Of a DNA stretch of 64,000 nt, positions 35,872-44,311 are shown one piece after another. The position numbers and the translations under genes were made by a program. The notes under the pieces are model-generated. The model had not been told where the DNA came from and ran no database searches. It saw nothing but the letters and a program-made list of their open reading frames with translations. The stretch's first letter is position 1; each line of letters begins with the position of its first letter. The stretch spans positions 248,001-312,000 of the forward strand of contig DATKHY010000003.1 of assembly GCA_035544215.1 (NCBI GenBank), written 5' to 3'. This DNA comes from Candidatus Binatia bacterium (GTDB lineage Bacteria; Vulcanimicrobiota; Vulcanimicrobiia; Vulcanimicrobiales; Vulcanimicrobiaceae).

Positions 35872-36726
35872 ATGAGCGTCGCGCGCACGATGACTATCGG
35901 AGGCACGCTTACCCTCAACCGCATGGGCTTCGGAGCGATGCGACTGTGCGGCAAACATGTCTGGGGCTGGCCCGAAGACCGTGAGAACGCGCTGCGCATC
36001 CTGCGGCGCGCCGTGGACCTCGGCGTGAACTTCATCGACACCGCCGACGCGTACGGTCCGCATCTGAACGAAGAGCAGATCGCGCAGGCGCTCTACCCGT
36101 ACCCACCGAGTTTGGTGATCGCGACCAAGGGCGGCTCGACTCGTCCAGGCCCGACCGAGTGGAGGCGCGACGGCCGGCCCGAGCACTTGATCGAGGCCTG
36201 CGAGGGCAGCCTGCGGAGGCTGCGGCTGGATTGCATCGACCTGTATCAGCTCCACGCCGTGGATCCGAGGGTCCCGCTCGAGGAGCAAGTCGGCGCGTTG
36301 CGCGGGCTTCGCGATGCCGGCAAGATTCGGTGCGTTGGCTTGTCCAACGTCAACCTCGAGCAGCTGCGCCACGCCGAGCGCGTCGTAGAGATCGCATCCG
36401 TCCAAAACAACTACAACCTCGGCAACCGCTCGAGCGAGCCGGTCCTCGAGCATTGTCAGGAGAACGAGATTACGTTCATCCCGTATTTCCCGCTCGACGC
36501 AGGCGACATCGGTGAGATCGACGCTCTCGAACGGGTAGCGGCGGCTCACGGCGCGACGATCTTCCAAGTGGCGCTGGCGTGGCTGCTGCGCCACTCGCCG
36601 GCCACGCTGCCGATTCCGGGTACGTCCTCGCTCGAGCACCTAGCTGAGAACGTCGCGGCCGCCAGCTTGACGTTGACGGACCAGGAGTATGCGGCCCTCG
36701 AACGCGTCGCTTCTCCCGCAGGGTAG
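35872..36726 (+). CDS. Aldo/keto reductase
   Basis: 284 residues from ATG 35872. NADPH-dependent carbonyl reductase fold. Catalytic Asp and Tyr in FIDTADAYGP (Tyr about residue 63), Lys in VIATKGG and His in LYQLHAVDP. The C-terminal cofactor site reads TLPIPGTSSLEHLAEN. Substrate cannot be told. It stands alone between the phasin terminator and a lipoprotein gene. Confidence 0.9.
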   Translation: MSVARTMTIGGTLTLNRMGFGAMRLCGKHVWGWPEDRENALRILRRAVDLGVNFIDTADAYGPHLNEEQIAQALYPYPPSLVIATKGGSTRPGPTEWRRDGRPEHLIEACEGSLRRLRLDCIDLYQLHAVDPRVPLEEQVGALRGLRDAGKIRCVGLSNVNLEQLRHAERVVEIASVQNNYNLGNRSSEPVLEHCQENEITFIPYFPLDAGDIGEIDALERVAAAHGATIFQVALAWLLRHSPATLPIPGTSSLEHLAENVAAASLTLTDQEYAALERVASPAG

Positions 36727-36781
36727 AAGAAGCAGGCCCGCAAAGAAATCCGGCCTCTCGCTCGACTACAACGGAGGCCCC

Positions 36782-37783
36782 ATGTACCAGAAAGCTTCGC
36801 GCTGGGCGCTCGCGGCGTCCGCGCTCTTTGCTATCGCCGGATGTGCCGCGGGGACCGGATCAACGTCACCCGCTGTTCAATCCCAGTCGCCGTATTCTCA
36901 AATCGTGCATCGCGGGATGCCGTTCGCACCCGCCGTTCATCACATTGTCACGCCGAATTCGATTCACGCGACGTATTCGACGTTAAGGTCGCTCGTGTTC
37001 GAAGGCGACCAAAGCGAAGCCGCCGTCAACATCTATCGGACCATCAGGCTTCCGAGCAATCCCGCGCCGATCGCGACGATTCACGTCTCGGCCGGTTGTC
37101 CCTACGGAATGGCGCAGGACAAGAGCGGTACGCTGTTCGTCGCCGACAATTGCGGCGGCAACGACGTGGAGGAGTACGCCAAAGGTTCGACCACGTTGAA
37201 GACTAAGATCACGACGGGAGTCAGCAATCCGCTCGGCCTGGCCATCGATGCGAGCGGAACGCTCTACGTCAGCAACTACCCCGCAACGATCACCGAGTAT
37301 CCCGCGGGCAGCACGACACCTTCGAAGACGATTACGTGCAGCTGCATGTCCGATCCGTTCGGGCTCGCGCTCGATGCCAGCGGCAACTTGTACATTGCGG
37401 ACTTCGGAGCTACGAAGGTGTTCGAATTGCCCGCTGGCTCGACGACCCTTCAGGACCTCGGCCTCCAAGATCTCAGCGAGCCGTTGGGCGTCGCTATCGA
37501 CATTAAGACCCAGGTCATGTGGGTCACGGACGGTGCCGGTAAGAAGGTCGAAGTCTATAAGCTCGGCTCGACCACGCCATTTCAGACGATCACCGGGTTC
37601 TCGGACCCGTACGCGGTCAGCATCGAGAACGTTGGTAGACCGCATGGGACGGTGGTCCAGTCGGATCTCTACGAGACCGGCCCGTATCCCGTCGACGCGT
37701 ACAAGGTGGGGCAGTACACGCCATACGCCAAGCTCACCAACGGCGTAACGCTCCCGACGGGGCTGCTTATCGCGAAGCCATAG
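36782..37783 (+). CDS. Beta-propeller (NHL/SMP-30-like) lipoprotein, subgroup 2
   Basis: 333 residues from ATG 36782 behind GGAGG. Lipobox AIAGCAAG (Cys about residue 20). Propeller units: CPYGMAQDKSGTLFVADNCG, NPLGLAIDASGTLYVSNYPA, DPFGLALDASGNLYIADFGA. Related to 25747 and 26798. Downstream, 37784-37928 is a 145-base gap that includes CTTTAAATAG near 37835, possibly a promoter for the next gene. Confidence 0.85.
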   Translation: MYQKASRWALAASALFAIAGCAAGTGSTSPAVQSQSPYSQIVHRGMPFAPAVHHIVTPNSIHATYSTLRSLVFEGDQSEAAVNIYRTIRLPSNPAPIATIHVSAGCPYGMAQDKSGTLFVADNCGGNDVEEYAKGSTTLKTKITTGVSNPLGLAIDASGTLYVSNYPATITEYPAGSTTPSKTITCSCMSDPFGLALDASGNLYIADFGATKVFELPAGSTTLQDLGLQDLSEPLGVAIDIKTQVMWVTDGAGKKVEVYKLGSTTPFQTITGFSDPYAVSIENVGRPHGTVVQSDLYETGPYPVDAYKVGQYTPYAKLTNGVTLPTGLLIAKP

Positions 37784-37928
37784 CGGACTCCGTCATAGGG
37801 ATGGCGAGCTCGGTTAAGCGGGCCCGCCTTCCCCCTTTAAATAGCAGCCAAGCTGGCTGAGATGGGCACCGCTCGGTCGAACAGTCAGCGCCGGAGAGAG
37901 AGTTCGCTCTTAAAGAGCGGGGAGCAAT

Positions 37929-38462
37929 ATGATTACCCTACGTTTAGACCACGTATTGAACGTGGGCTTGAGCACTTTGTTATTGACGGGGTGCAGCGCC
38001 CAGTTTGGGACGCCGGCCACGCCGATGGGACTCACGTCGGTGCGGCAGTCCGATATCCGGCCGGCGTCGTCGCTGAAGACGAGCTTCAGCCTGCAAGATG
38101 AGATCCTGTCGGGCTCGTACAGCGGGGCCTGCGCGCACTCGAGGTTCGAGTTCGTCGCATACGGTCGCGCGATCGGACCGATCAAGGGGACGTTCCTGGC
38201 GTACGGTTCCTGGAAGGTCGGCCCCTTCGAATGGCAGTTTCAGGAACAGTTCAAGATAAAAGCGCGCACGAAGACCATTGAGGGTTCGGTCGTCGGCACG
38301 CAAGATGGCGGCAGATCGACGTGCGAAGACTTCAAGGACAAGCCGCTGTTCTATTTTGCCCATCACCAAGAGGGACGCTTACGCGCCGTGATCGGACACG
38401 ATCACTTCAGCCGCGTATTCCTCGAGCAGTTCGAACGCGGAGTCAAAGGCGGCGCTACCTAG
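37929..38462 (+). CDS. Lipoprotein of unknown function (177 aa)
   Basis: ATG 37929 lies behind GGGGAGC. Lipobox LLLTGCSA (Cys about residue 22). The mature part is beta-rich (SLQDEILSGSYSGACAHSRF, KGTFLAYGSWKVGPFEWQFQ) with two or three Cys that may pair. It resembles no family I know. It stands alone between two propeller genes, with 38463-38674 downstream holding no coding frame that I trust. Confidence 0.7.
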   Translation: MITLRLDHVLNVGLSTLLLTGCSAQFGTPATPMGLTSVRQSDIRPASSLKTSFSLQDEILSGSYSGACAHSRFEFVAYGRAIGPIKGTFLAYGSWKVGPFEWQFQEQFKIKARTKTIEGSVVGTQDGGRSTCEDFKDKPLFYFAHHQEGRLRAVIGHDHFSRVFLEQFERGVKGGAT

Positions 38463-38674
38463 CGGTTTGGAAAAGCTCCGGTCCATCGCCCAAAAAGGAT
38501 GTAGACCGGAGCCCTTCTCCCTATGACCGCGTTATCGGCGGCAGAGTAAGGAACGTATCTAGAGCTCGGATCGTCTCAGTGAGTGATGACCCGCGCCATC
38601 GAGCTGCCGCAGCGCGCGAAGGCGTTAACGCAACTCGACGTTGAGTTAGAATCGCGCTCGTCGCGCTCGCTTGC

Positions 38675-39631
38675 CTACTGCGGAGAGATCGACACGGCAA
38701 CGCCGTCGCCGCGTCCCGTTCGATGCAATACTTTGAAGGGCTGACCGCCGGCGGGATAGGCCCAGACCATGACGGTCGGCTTGAGCGAGTTCGCACCGAC
38801 GATGTCGCCGCCCGCGATCCAAAACGACGCCATCCCGGCCGAGCCGTAAAACTCCGCCGCACCGACGTTCTTAGCATTGGTTCCGCTGATCTTCAAGAGG
38901 AAGATCGTGCTTGCGCCGTTGCTGATCGCCAGATTCTTGCCGTCCCAGCGAACGCCCCCGGGCGTGGCCGTCTCGGAAACCGGCGGCATCTTGATCCTTT
39001 CGAAACCGCCGGCGCCGGCGGGCAGCTCGATCAATGCGGCGCGCGACTGGTTCAGTTTGGTCACGCCGTCGACGAACAGGTTGCCTTTGTTATCGAAATC
39101 GCACGCGACGCGGTCGAAGCCATTCGGGAAGGAATAGTACGTCGGCGTGCCGTGCGCGCGACGAAAGATCGCCAGCTGCGTCGACACTACCGCGAGGTTC
39201 CCCGTCGTCGGGTCGACCGCACATTGGTCGGCAGAACCCTTCACGCTGAGCGTCTTGATCGGCGTCTTGCCCGCGTGAGCATATTCGAGGATACCCGAGC
39301 TCGACGGGTTGGACGTGCCGTTCGTGACGAACACGTGTCCCCTGCGATCGGCACATTCGCCGTGCGGAAACGTCAGCGCGGATTTGTCGACCTTGGTCTT
39401 AAACCGTCCCTTGGGATACGTATAGATGAGGACGTTGGGATTCGAGTTCTGCAGGCTCGAAACGTAGAGCAGGTTCTGCTCGGATGTGTCGTTGCCCAAA
39501 CCGAGCGCGCTCGTTCCCGCGCCGGAAGAAACGACAGGTGGCCCCTGCGTGAGCGTCTGCCCGGCGCACGCGGCCAACAGAATCACGAGCCCGGCCGTCA
39601 AGTAGCGACGGCCAACCCCCAAAAGCATCAT
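38675..39631 (-). CDS. Beta-propeller (NHL-like) lipoprotein, subgroup 1
   Basis: 318 residues from ATG 39631 behind GGAGG; the open frame continues upstream to 39682. Lipobox LLAACAGQ (Cys about residue 22). Shares NLLYVSSLQNSNPNVLIYTY, CAVDPTTGNLAVVST, DFDNKGNLFVDG and VRWDGKNLAISNG with the paralogues at 16567, 29203 and 40895. Function unknown, probably extracytoplasmic. Confidence 0.83.
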   Translation of the reverse strand: MMLLGVGRRYLTAGLVILLAACAGQTLTQGPPVVSSGAGTSALGLGNDTSEQNLLYVSSLQNSNPNVLIYTYPKGRFKTKVDKSALTFPHGECADRRGHVFVTNGTSNPSSSGILEYAHAGKTPIKTLSVKGSADQCAVDPTTGNLAVVSTQLAIFRRAHGTPTYYSFPNGFDRVACDFDNKGNLFVDGVTKLNQSRAALIELPAGAGGFERIKMPPVSETATPGGVRWDGKNLAISNGASTIFLLKISGTNAKNVGAAEFYGSAGMASFWIAGGDIVGANSLKPTVMVWAYPAGGQPFKVLHRTGRGDGVAVSISPQ

Positions 39632-39920
39632 CAAAACGTACCTCCTACGGGGACGCTTCGACGCGAAACGCGGCGCTCCCACAAGGAGTGCGCTAGGGCG
39701 GCGTTGCAGCGTCGTACCCTCCAGGAAAAGGACGTAGTTGCGGCTGCCAAACAGCCTCGGGATCGCGACACCTGCAAGAAGTTTTGATGTTCTCCGCGAT
39801 GGCGCAACAAAGTGCCTTTGTCGCTGCTCGCATCTGAGGACTCGGGCTTCAGACTTTTTTCATCAACCTTGCTTAGGCTCTGCCGCATTGAGTCTCTCTG
39901 CCTCACAAGGAGAACCGCGC

Positions 39921-40370
39921 ATGCAGTTTTTGCAACTGATTCGAATCGTCGCCGTTGCCATAATCGCGATGGTTGGCTCAGCCGGAGTCGCTACGGCTCA
40001 CAGTTACTACGGTAGTCCCGCAAATATGATGTTCCCACTGGCGCGCGGCTACAGCGGTAACTGGCCAGTGACCATATCTCATTCGCAATTCGACAACGGC
40101 ACGGATTGCCTGACGTTGAACGGTTCGGGTAATGGTGGTTCTGCGTCACTGGTCACCGGCCGCACAAAATATCCTTACGGCTCATTCCTTGTTCTCAACG
40201 GCATCCTCGTGGTGAACATCACAGAGCCACTGTATGGTCAGAACGGCTCCTTGTTTTTCATCGCTCCCGCCAGCCGTGGCCACATCGGTACGGGCGTCTT
40301 CGAAGACGATAGAGGCGGGTCCAGCTTCGACGCCGGTGACCTGACGTTCGGCGCGAAGAACGGCTGCTGA
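39921..40370 (+). CDS. Small secreted protein (149 aa)
   Basis: ATG 39921 lies behind CAAGGAG. A signal peptide (LIRIVAVAIIAMVGSAGVAT, cleavage after ATA) precedes a glycine- and asparagine-rich beta domain (CLTLNGSGNGGSASLVTGRT). One Cys pair is possible (Cys near 58 and the last residue). Not recognised. The 290 bases before it (39632-39920) include repeats and CTTTTTTC but no recognised riboswitch or gene. Confidence 0.7.
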   Translation: MQFLQLIRIVAVAIIAMVGSAGVATAHSYYGSPANMMFPLARGYSGNWPVTISHSQFDNGTDCLTLNGSGNGGSASLVTGRTKYPYGSFLVLNGILVVNITEPLYGQNGSLFFIAPASRGHIGTGVFEDDRGGSSFDAGDLTFGAKNGC

Positions 40371-40446
40371 ACCCCGCCGGGGCGCTTACCGCTGCGCCGT
40401 AGCCATGGCAGTGGGAATGGTTAGGTTCTGGGCGTACTAAACGATC

Positions 40447-40797
40447 ATGCTGCTAGCCATCATGCACGGATTGTTATTGGCGCAGGCGACGCCGTCGCCG
40501 TCGCCGCTTCCGACTGGGCCTTGCCAGCACGAAGTCGCTATCGTCATGCCTGTTATGCCGGAACTCCCGAAGTCGCTGAATCCAGCAGGGCCATTTCGCG
40601 TAGCGGCGACAGTCTTGGTCGGCCCTGACGGGTCGGTGGAAAACGCCACGATCTCGCACCCTAGTGGGTACTCCGCTGTTGACGCTGCGGTTATTAAAGC
40701 CGCTCGTGCATCGACCTACAGTCCGAAGGTGGTCGACTGCAAACCGGTGGAAGGCCGTTATTTGTTTTGGACGGATGTTCAGCCTGGACCACCATAG
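40447..40797 (+). CDS. Stand-alone TonB C-terminal-domain protein
   Basis: 116 residues. A short hydrophobic N-terminus (MLLAIMHGLLLAQA) and a Pro/Ser linker precede a TonB C-terminal fold: VAATVLVGPDGSVENATISH, then SAVDAAVIKAARASTYSPKV. TonB normally spans the periplasm to outer-membrane receptors; here there is no long linker and no ExbBD neighbour, so it may be a secreted domain with another use. Confidence 0.75.
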   Translation: MLLAIMHGLLLAQATPSPSPLPTGPCQHEVAIVMPVMPELPKSLNPAGPFRVAATVLVGPDGSVENATISHPSGYSAVDAAVIKAARASTYSPKVVDCKPVEGRYLFWTDVQPGPP

Positions 40798-40894
40798 GTT
40801 CAGAGTCCGCCGCCACTTCAACTACCTGAAGGCCGTAGCGCCGGCGCTTGCGTGCGTAAAGCCTCGCAAGTTCGCATCAGTCTAAAATCTCGAG

Positions 40895-41830
40895 TCAGTG
40901 GCTCGACGCGACGCTGACGGTCACCGCACCTCCAACGCCCCGCATGAGTTTGGTGGCAAGTTCGCCTTTGGGATAGTTCCAAATCGCCTCGCCGCCGTCG
41001 TGCGTACCGATAATTTTGTCGCCTTGGATCCAAAACTGATGCAATTGGCCCCCCGCGCGAAACAATAATGTGAGGTGGACCAAGTCTCCGTAGCTACCCG
41101 ATATGCTGAACTGGTAAATCGGCGCAGGAAATTTTCCGGTGAACCGGCCCGACGCGATTGCGATATCGTGGCCGTCCCACATGAGGTCGGAAGGCTTATT
41201 GATGGACTTACCCAGCGTAATGTTTGTGAACGTGCTGCTTCCGGCAGGAAGTTCAGCAAGCTGATAGCTGCCGTCGTTGCCGTCAACAAAGAGATTGCCC
41301 GATCCGTCGTAGGCGCAAAAATTTATGAGACCAAGGTCCGAATCGGTGTAGGTCGTCGGGAGGCTCCAGCCGCTAGGGCTGGGCCTAAACACTTCAAGTT
41401 TGCTGTAGGTGGCGGTTGCGAGGTTTCCCGTAGTCGGATCGATCGAACAACCAGATGGAAAGTCATAGATCGTATTGATTGTGGCAATCGGAGAAGAGCC
41501 GCCGTGCGCGTATTCTAGGATTTCATTCTGAAAATATTCGGGGATGAAGACATCGCCCGCGGCGTCGCTGCACATCCCATAAACGCTGCCAAAGTTTCCC
41601 AAGGGAGCCACAAACTTGCCTCGTGGGTAGGTATAGATCTTCACGATCTCGCCATCGGTAACATAAAGAAGATCCTGCCCCGACAGGTTCGGACGCATCC
41701 GCGAACCGTTGTGATCGGCGTGCATCGCGCCCGGCGCGCCAAGCGGCGGCTGCGCTCCGCCGCAGCCTGATAGCACCGCCACGGTTGCAAGAACACCGAA
41801 AGCGTAGCGGCCGAAAGGTGAAATAATCAT
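40895..41830 (-). CDS. Beta-propeller (NHL-like) lipoprotein, subgroup 1
   Basis: 311 residues. Lipobox VLSGCGGA (Cys about residue 23). Shared phrases: DLLYVTDGEIVKIYTYPRGK, CSIDPTTGNLATATY, FCAYDGSGNLFVDGNDG, LMWDGHDIAIASG. Fourth member of subgroup 1. It uses more AT-rich codons than its paralogues, in line with the accessory region that begins to its right. Confidence 0.83.
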   Translation of the reverse strand: MIISPFGRYAFGVLATVAVLSGCGGAQPPLGAPGAMHADHNGSRMRPNLSGQDLLYVTDGEIVKIYTYPRGKFVAPLGNFGSVYGMCSDAAGDVFIPEYFQNEILEYAHGGSSPIATINTIYDFPSGCSIDPTTGNLATATYSKLEVFRPSPSGWSLPTTYTDSDLGLINFCAYDGSGNLFVDGNDGSYQLAELPAGSSTFTNITLGKSINKPSDLMWDGHDIAIASGRFTGKFPAPIYQFSISGSYGDLVHLTLLFRAGGQLHQFWIQGDKIIGTHDGGEAIWNYPKGELATKLMRGVGGAVTVSVASSH

Positions 41831-42025
41831 TCCGCTTGTCCTCTCCGACTTGTCGCAGCGTGTTTGGATTATACAACGGTTCGGGGAGGAAGGGGTCCCA
41901 GGCCATTCCGCCCACCGGGACCCGGCGTGAACCGGAGCGAACGCCCGTTCGCCTCATGGCCAGACCGCCGCAATACGAACGGAAGCTGGACGATCCCGAC
42001 GTCGACGAAGCTCACAATCGAAACC

Positions 42026-42193
42026 GTGCTGAAGCAACTAGGTCCGCAGCAGCGGGCTCGTGTGCTCGCATGGCTTTGCACGCATTACGACGATGGGGGC
42101 CAGCGCTACGGCACAATCAAGAGGCGACGGATCGCGCAAGACGGTGACGAGTATTGGCTCGTCCGTGTCCCGATGCGAATTCTTAGGACGTGA
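42026..42193 (+). CDS. Small ORF related to the one at 47492
   Basis: 55 residues from GTG 42026 (the frame is open further left). LKQLGPQQRARVLAWLCTHY-DDGG, then IKRRRIAQDGDEYWLVRVP. It resembles the 67-residue ORF at 47492-47695 (KRLGPEDRAHL, LYYDDRG, TRRRKR), so it probably belongs to a small conserved family carried in this accessory region. Its stop overlaps the start of the next frame (GTGA at 42190). It may be a remnant. Confidence 0.4.
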   Translation: MLKQLGPQQRARVLAWLCTHYDDGGQRYGTIKRRRIAQDGDEYWLVRVPMRILRT

Positions 42194-42345
42194 CGCATGG
42201 CAGCGCTCCGCGTAGGCGTCGCTGGCGCGGAGTTTGGAACGTTAGAGGTCCGGCGTGCGTGAACTGCGGTAGCTCTGAGCGCACTCGGCGAGATCGGGGC
42301 TACTGCGCGCGTTGCTTTCCCTGGGCTGAGCACCTCCGAATTCAT
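42190..42345 (+). pseudogene. Zinc-ribbon-like fragment (CxxC motifs)
   Basis: Starts at GTG 42190, coupled to the preceding stop. It codes CVNCGSSERTRRDRGYCARC, two Cys pairs 14 residues apart, as in small zinc-ribbon proteins of phages and islands. After about residue 52 the frame continues as low-quality sequence to 42519 that looks non-coding. The reading is that a small zinc-ribbon gene was truncated by a junction near 42350. Confidence 0.35.
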
Positions 42346-42562
42346 GGAGACGTGGGCCGAAGAAGACCCGCGTACCTGGCGAACATGTTCGTTTTGGGGA
42401 ATGTCGCTCGAGCCGGTGCTGCAGGCGTGTCATCGCCGCGGTTACGCGGTGGACGCGCGTCTCAGCGGTTTGCGCCGCCGTCGCCATTTCGTTCAAGACG
42501 CGCGCACCGTTGCTCGTGAAGCGCATCATTACGCTGATGAGCCAGGATTCACCGAAGGCCAT
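42242..42562 (-). pseudogene. Fragment resembling the start of a phage tail tape-measure protein
   Basis: The reverse-strand ATG 42562 has a strong ribosome binding site (AGGAG, nine bases before). The first 55 residues (MAFGESWLISVMMRFTSNGA, VLNEMATAAQTAETRVHRVT) are Ala-rich and helical, similar in style to tape-measure N-termini. The remainder of the frame is Arg/Ser-rich and looks out of frame, and the gene is far too short. I interpret it as a decayed prophage piece; the identification rests on style only. Confidence 0.3.
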
Positions 42563-42714
42563 GGTTATGTTCTCCTAGTTAAAGAGCCGCGCAGCGGCCT
42601 CATGCGCCGCCTTCATCCCGGCGGGAAGCTACAACGCGCTGTCGAAACCTCGGTCGCCTTAGAAAGTGGACAAGCTGCGGGCCGTTGCGGCCCGCGCGAA
42701 AGGTTGGGTTTCTC

Positions 42715-43209
42715 GTGAGAAACGCTCTGATTCTACTCGCTTTGGTCGTTGGACTCGCCGCACCGGTTAGTGCGCAGCCGATGACAGGCATGGCGGCCCT
42801 GCAGTATTACGTCGGCACCTGGTCATGTATGGCCGGGCCGATCGGAAGTCCGCCCAGCAAAGCGACGGCAACCTTTACTATTGACTCCGGCGTCATGCGG
42901 GAATGGGTCGCCGTACCAGCGCAGGGCAAGATGACGAGCCCCTACGCTCTCAGCATTTCAACCACTTACGACGCGAAGAACGGTCGCTACGTCGAAACGT
43001 TTCTTGACAACGGGGCCAACTGGACGGTTTCGACTGCGCAGCCATGGACTGGGAATACCGAGCAATGGACGGATCAGTCGTCAGGCGACGGCAAATTAGG
43101 CCACAGTCAAACCGTCCGCACTGACCAGAACAGCTTCACCTTTACCGGCTATCCCACGGTAACTAGCACGAAGCCGGTCTTTCAGGGGACGTGCAACCGC
43201 TCGTCGTAG
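42715..43209 (+). CDS. Secreted DUF1579-like protein
   Basis: 164 residues from GTG 42715. Signal peptide LILLALVVGLAAPVSAQ with cleavage near AQP. The start of the mature domain, ALQYYVGTWSC, and the pattern of beta strands (YVETFLDNGANWTVSTAQPW) resemble DUF1579/lipocalin-like proteins that begin FxGxW. The larger protein at 54326 repeats the same opening three times. Function unknown. Confidence 0.65.
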   Translation: MRNALILLALVVGLAAPVSAQPMTGMAALQYYVGTWSCMAGPIGSPPSKATATFTIDSGVMREWVAVPAQGKMTSPYALSISTTYDAKNGRYVETFLDNGANWTVSTAQPWTGNTEQWTDQSSGDGKLGHSQTVRTDQNSFTFTGYPTVTSTKPVFQGTCNRSS

Positions 43210-43271
43210 ATTAGCCGATCATTTGAGTGCAGCATCGGCGTTGGCCGCCGTGCCCTAATACACGGCTTCGT

Positions 43272-43791
43272 ATGAGCGAGGCCGTTGTTGCGTTTAGCTT
43301 CATCGAATCGGAACGTGATGTCGCGTGGCGACCTCGTATTCGTAGGGCCTAACGGCTTGCCCTAGCGCTCCTTCCAGGGGAATACGTTGGCGTGCGTTTG
43401 CCGCCGCGTGTGGCAACGCCTGACATATGGTGGCTTAATCTCCAGAGCGCTGAGGCAGCTTTTACATTCCGTGGTTATAATCTCCCACCCGGTCTTTCGG
43501 GAGTGGCTTCAGAATCCAGAGCATCCCAAATACTTTCGGTACGCTGGCCACTTCTGGGGCGTCGCTCCTGGCACTCGTCCGAGCGTAATCCGCACCAGAA
43601 TCAATCATGTAGATCAGACACTCAGATCAGCCGACATGCTGTTACAAGAAAGAGACGTCGAGGCGATATCGGCCCAACATGGCAGGAAGCTATTTGACCG
43701 CCGAGACATCGAACGTGCGTTAGAGTTCCACAACGCCTTGAAAAGCCGATTTCGTAAGGACCTCGCGACCCTGAAGGTAATGATCGACTGA
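43272..43791 (+). pseudogene. Decayed gene split over three frames
   Basis: Coding-like pieces follow one another in different frames. First MSEAVVAFSFIESERDVAWR (from ATG 43272), then GEYVGVRLPPRVATPDIWWL (to about 43480), then FREWLQNPEHPKYFRYAGHF through LQERDVEAISAQHGRKLF to a stop at 43791. Two frameshifts, near 43350 and 43485, would join them into one protein of about 170 residues. No family is recognised. The last frame alone is open from TTG 43387 and could still be translated. Confidence 0.35.
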
Positions 43792-43806
43792 GGTAATGAT
43801 CGACTG
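43775..43806 (+). repeat. Perfect 16-bp tandem duplication
   Basis: AGGTAATGATCGACTG occurs twice head to tail (43775-43790 and 43791-43806). The first copy overlaps the stop of the decayed gene. It lies 62 bases left of the outermost tRNA-Val fragment and is probably a slippage or recombination scar. Confidence 0.9.
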
Positions 43807-43868
43807 AATGAGTCGGCTTGTGTGTTCTGCGGGAAGGGCGCTTGCGTTAGTATACGGCGTTTTAATGG

Positions 43869-43913
43869 TGGGCGGTACATGGATTGAACATGTGACCTCT
43901 TCCGTGTCAAGGA
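43869..43913 (-). repeat. Attachment-site copy A: 3' part of tRNA-Val
   Basis: A 45-bp stretch identical to 51776-51820, which is the 3' part of tRNA-Val(GAC), from the anticodon stem-loop to the discriminator base. The 5' part of the tRNA is missing. To its right, GAGACCCATTCGTGCGGCG matches the right flank of copy B. It marks the outer (left) end of a tandem island array. Confidence 0.9.
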
Positions 43914-43982
43914 GACCCATTCGTGCGGCGCTGCACAAATCGGGCGTGCATAGTACGCATTTTGAGCATAGTGTGCGGTACC

Positions 43983-44002
43983 GTTGCTACCGGGTTGCTA
44001 CC
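43983..44002 (+). repeat. Paired GTTGCTACC in the left arm of island 1
   Basis: GTTGCTACC occurs at 43983-43991 and 43994-44002, an 11-bp period. Matching pairs lie at 47460 (second unit GTTGTTACC) and 51680/51692, and a single copy at 47262. Repeats spaced about one helical turn apart in both arms of an element suggest arm-type integrase binding sites. The same bases could also be vestigial coding sequence of a lost integrase 3' end. Confidence 0.55.
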
Positions 44003-44311
44003 TGGCAAGGTCGGAAGCCCTTGGCGCTCACGTTAGACCCAGAGCCTCACGTTTTGCGGTGATTGCGCCTCCTAGTTGGCCTTTGAAGCCTTAGTGCTAA
44101 TCAGGTGAAAGACGGACGGGGCAGTCCCGCTACGGCGAAATTCGCCACAAACGTCTTTCCCGACGGACCCCAGCAGGGGGAAACCAACTCCGCCGCTCAA
44201 ACTGGCACAAGGGAAGGCAATTCCTTGAATCGTTTTCACGGTTTTTCTACGGCCGACGATATGTCGTCGCTCGGCTCACTACTAAGACGGCGTAAACCTC
44301 CTTTACCCAGC

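Noticed and set aside
39632-39920. Possible riboswitch upstream of the 149-residue secreted protein
   Set aside because: Some complementary stretches exist, but I could not match them to any known riboswitch class.
42344-42718. 124-codon plus-strand frame
   Set aside because: It overlaps the reverse-strand ATG with a strong ribosome binding site and shows no domain; kept as probable non-coding.
43808-44062. 84-codon frame across attachment copy A
   Set aside because: It reads through the tRNA fragment and the arm repeats; the similar frames at 47345 and 51655 show that the likeness comes from the att repeats, not from a protein.
44011-44311. Possible structured leader of the pentapeptide gene
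   Set aside because: Contains short inverted repeats (GGACGGGGCAGTCCC and others) but no recognisable conserved RNA motif.
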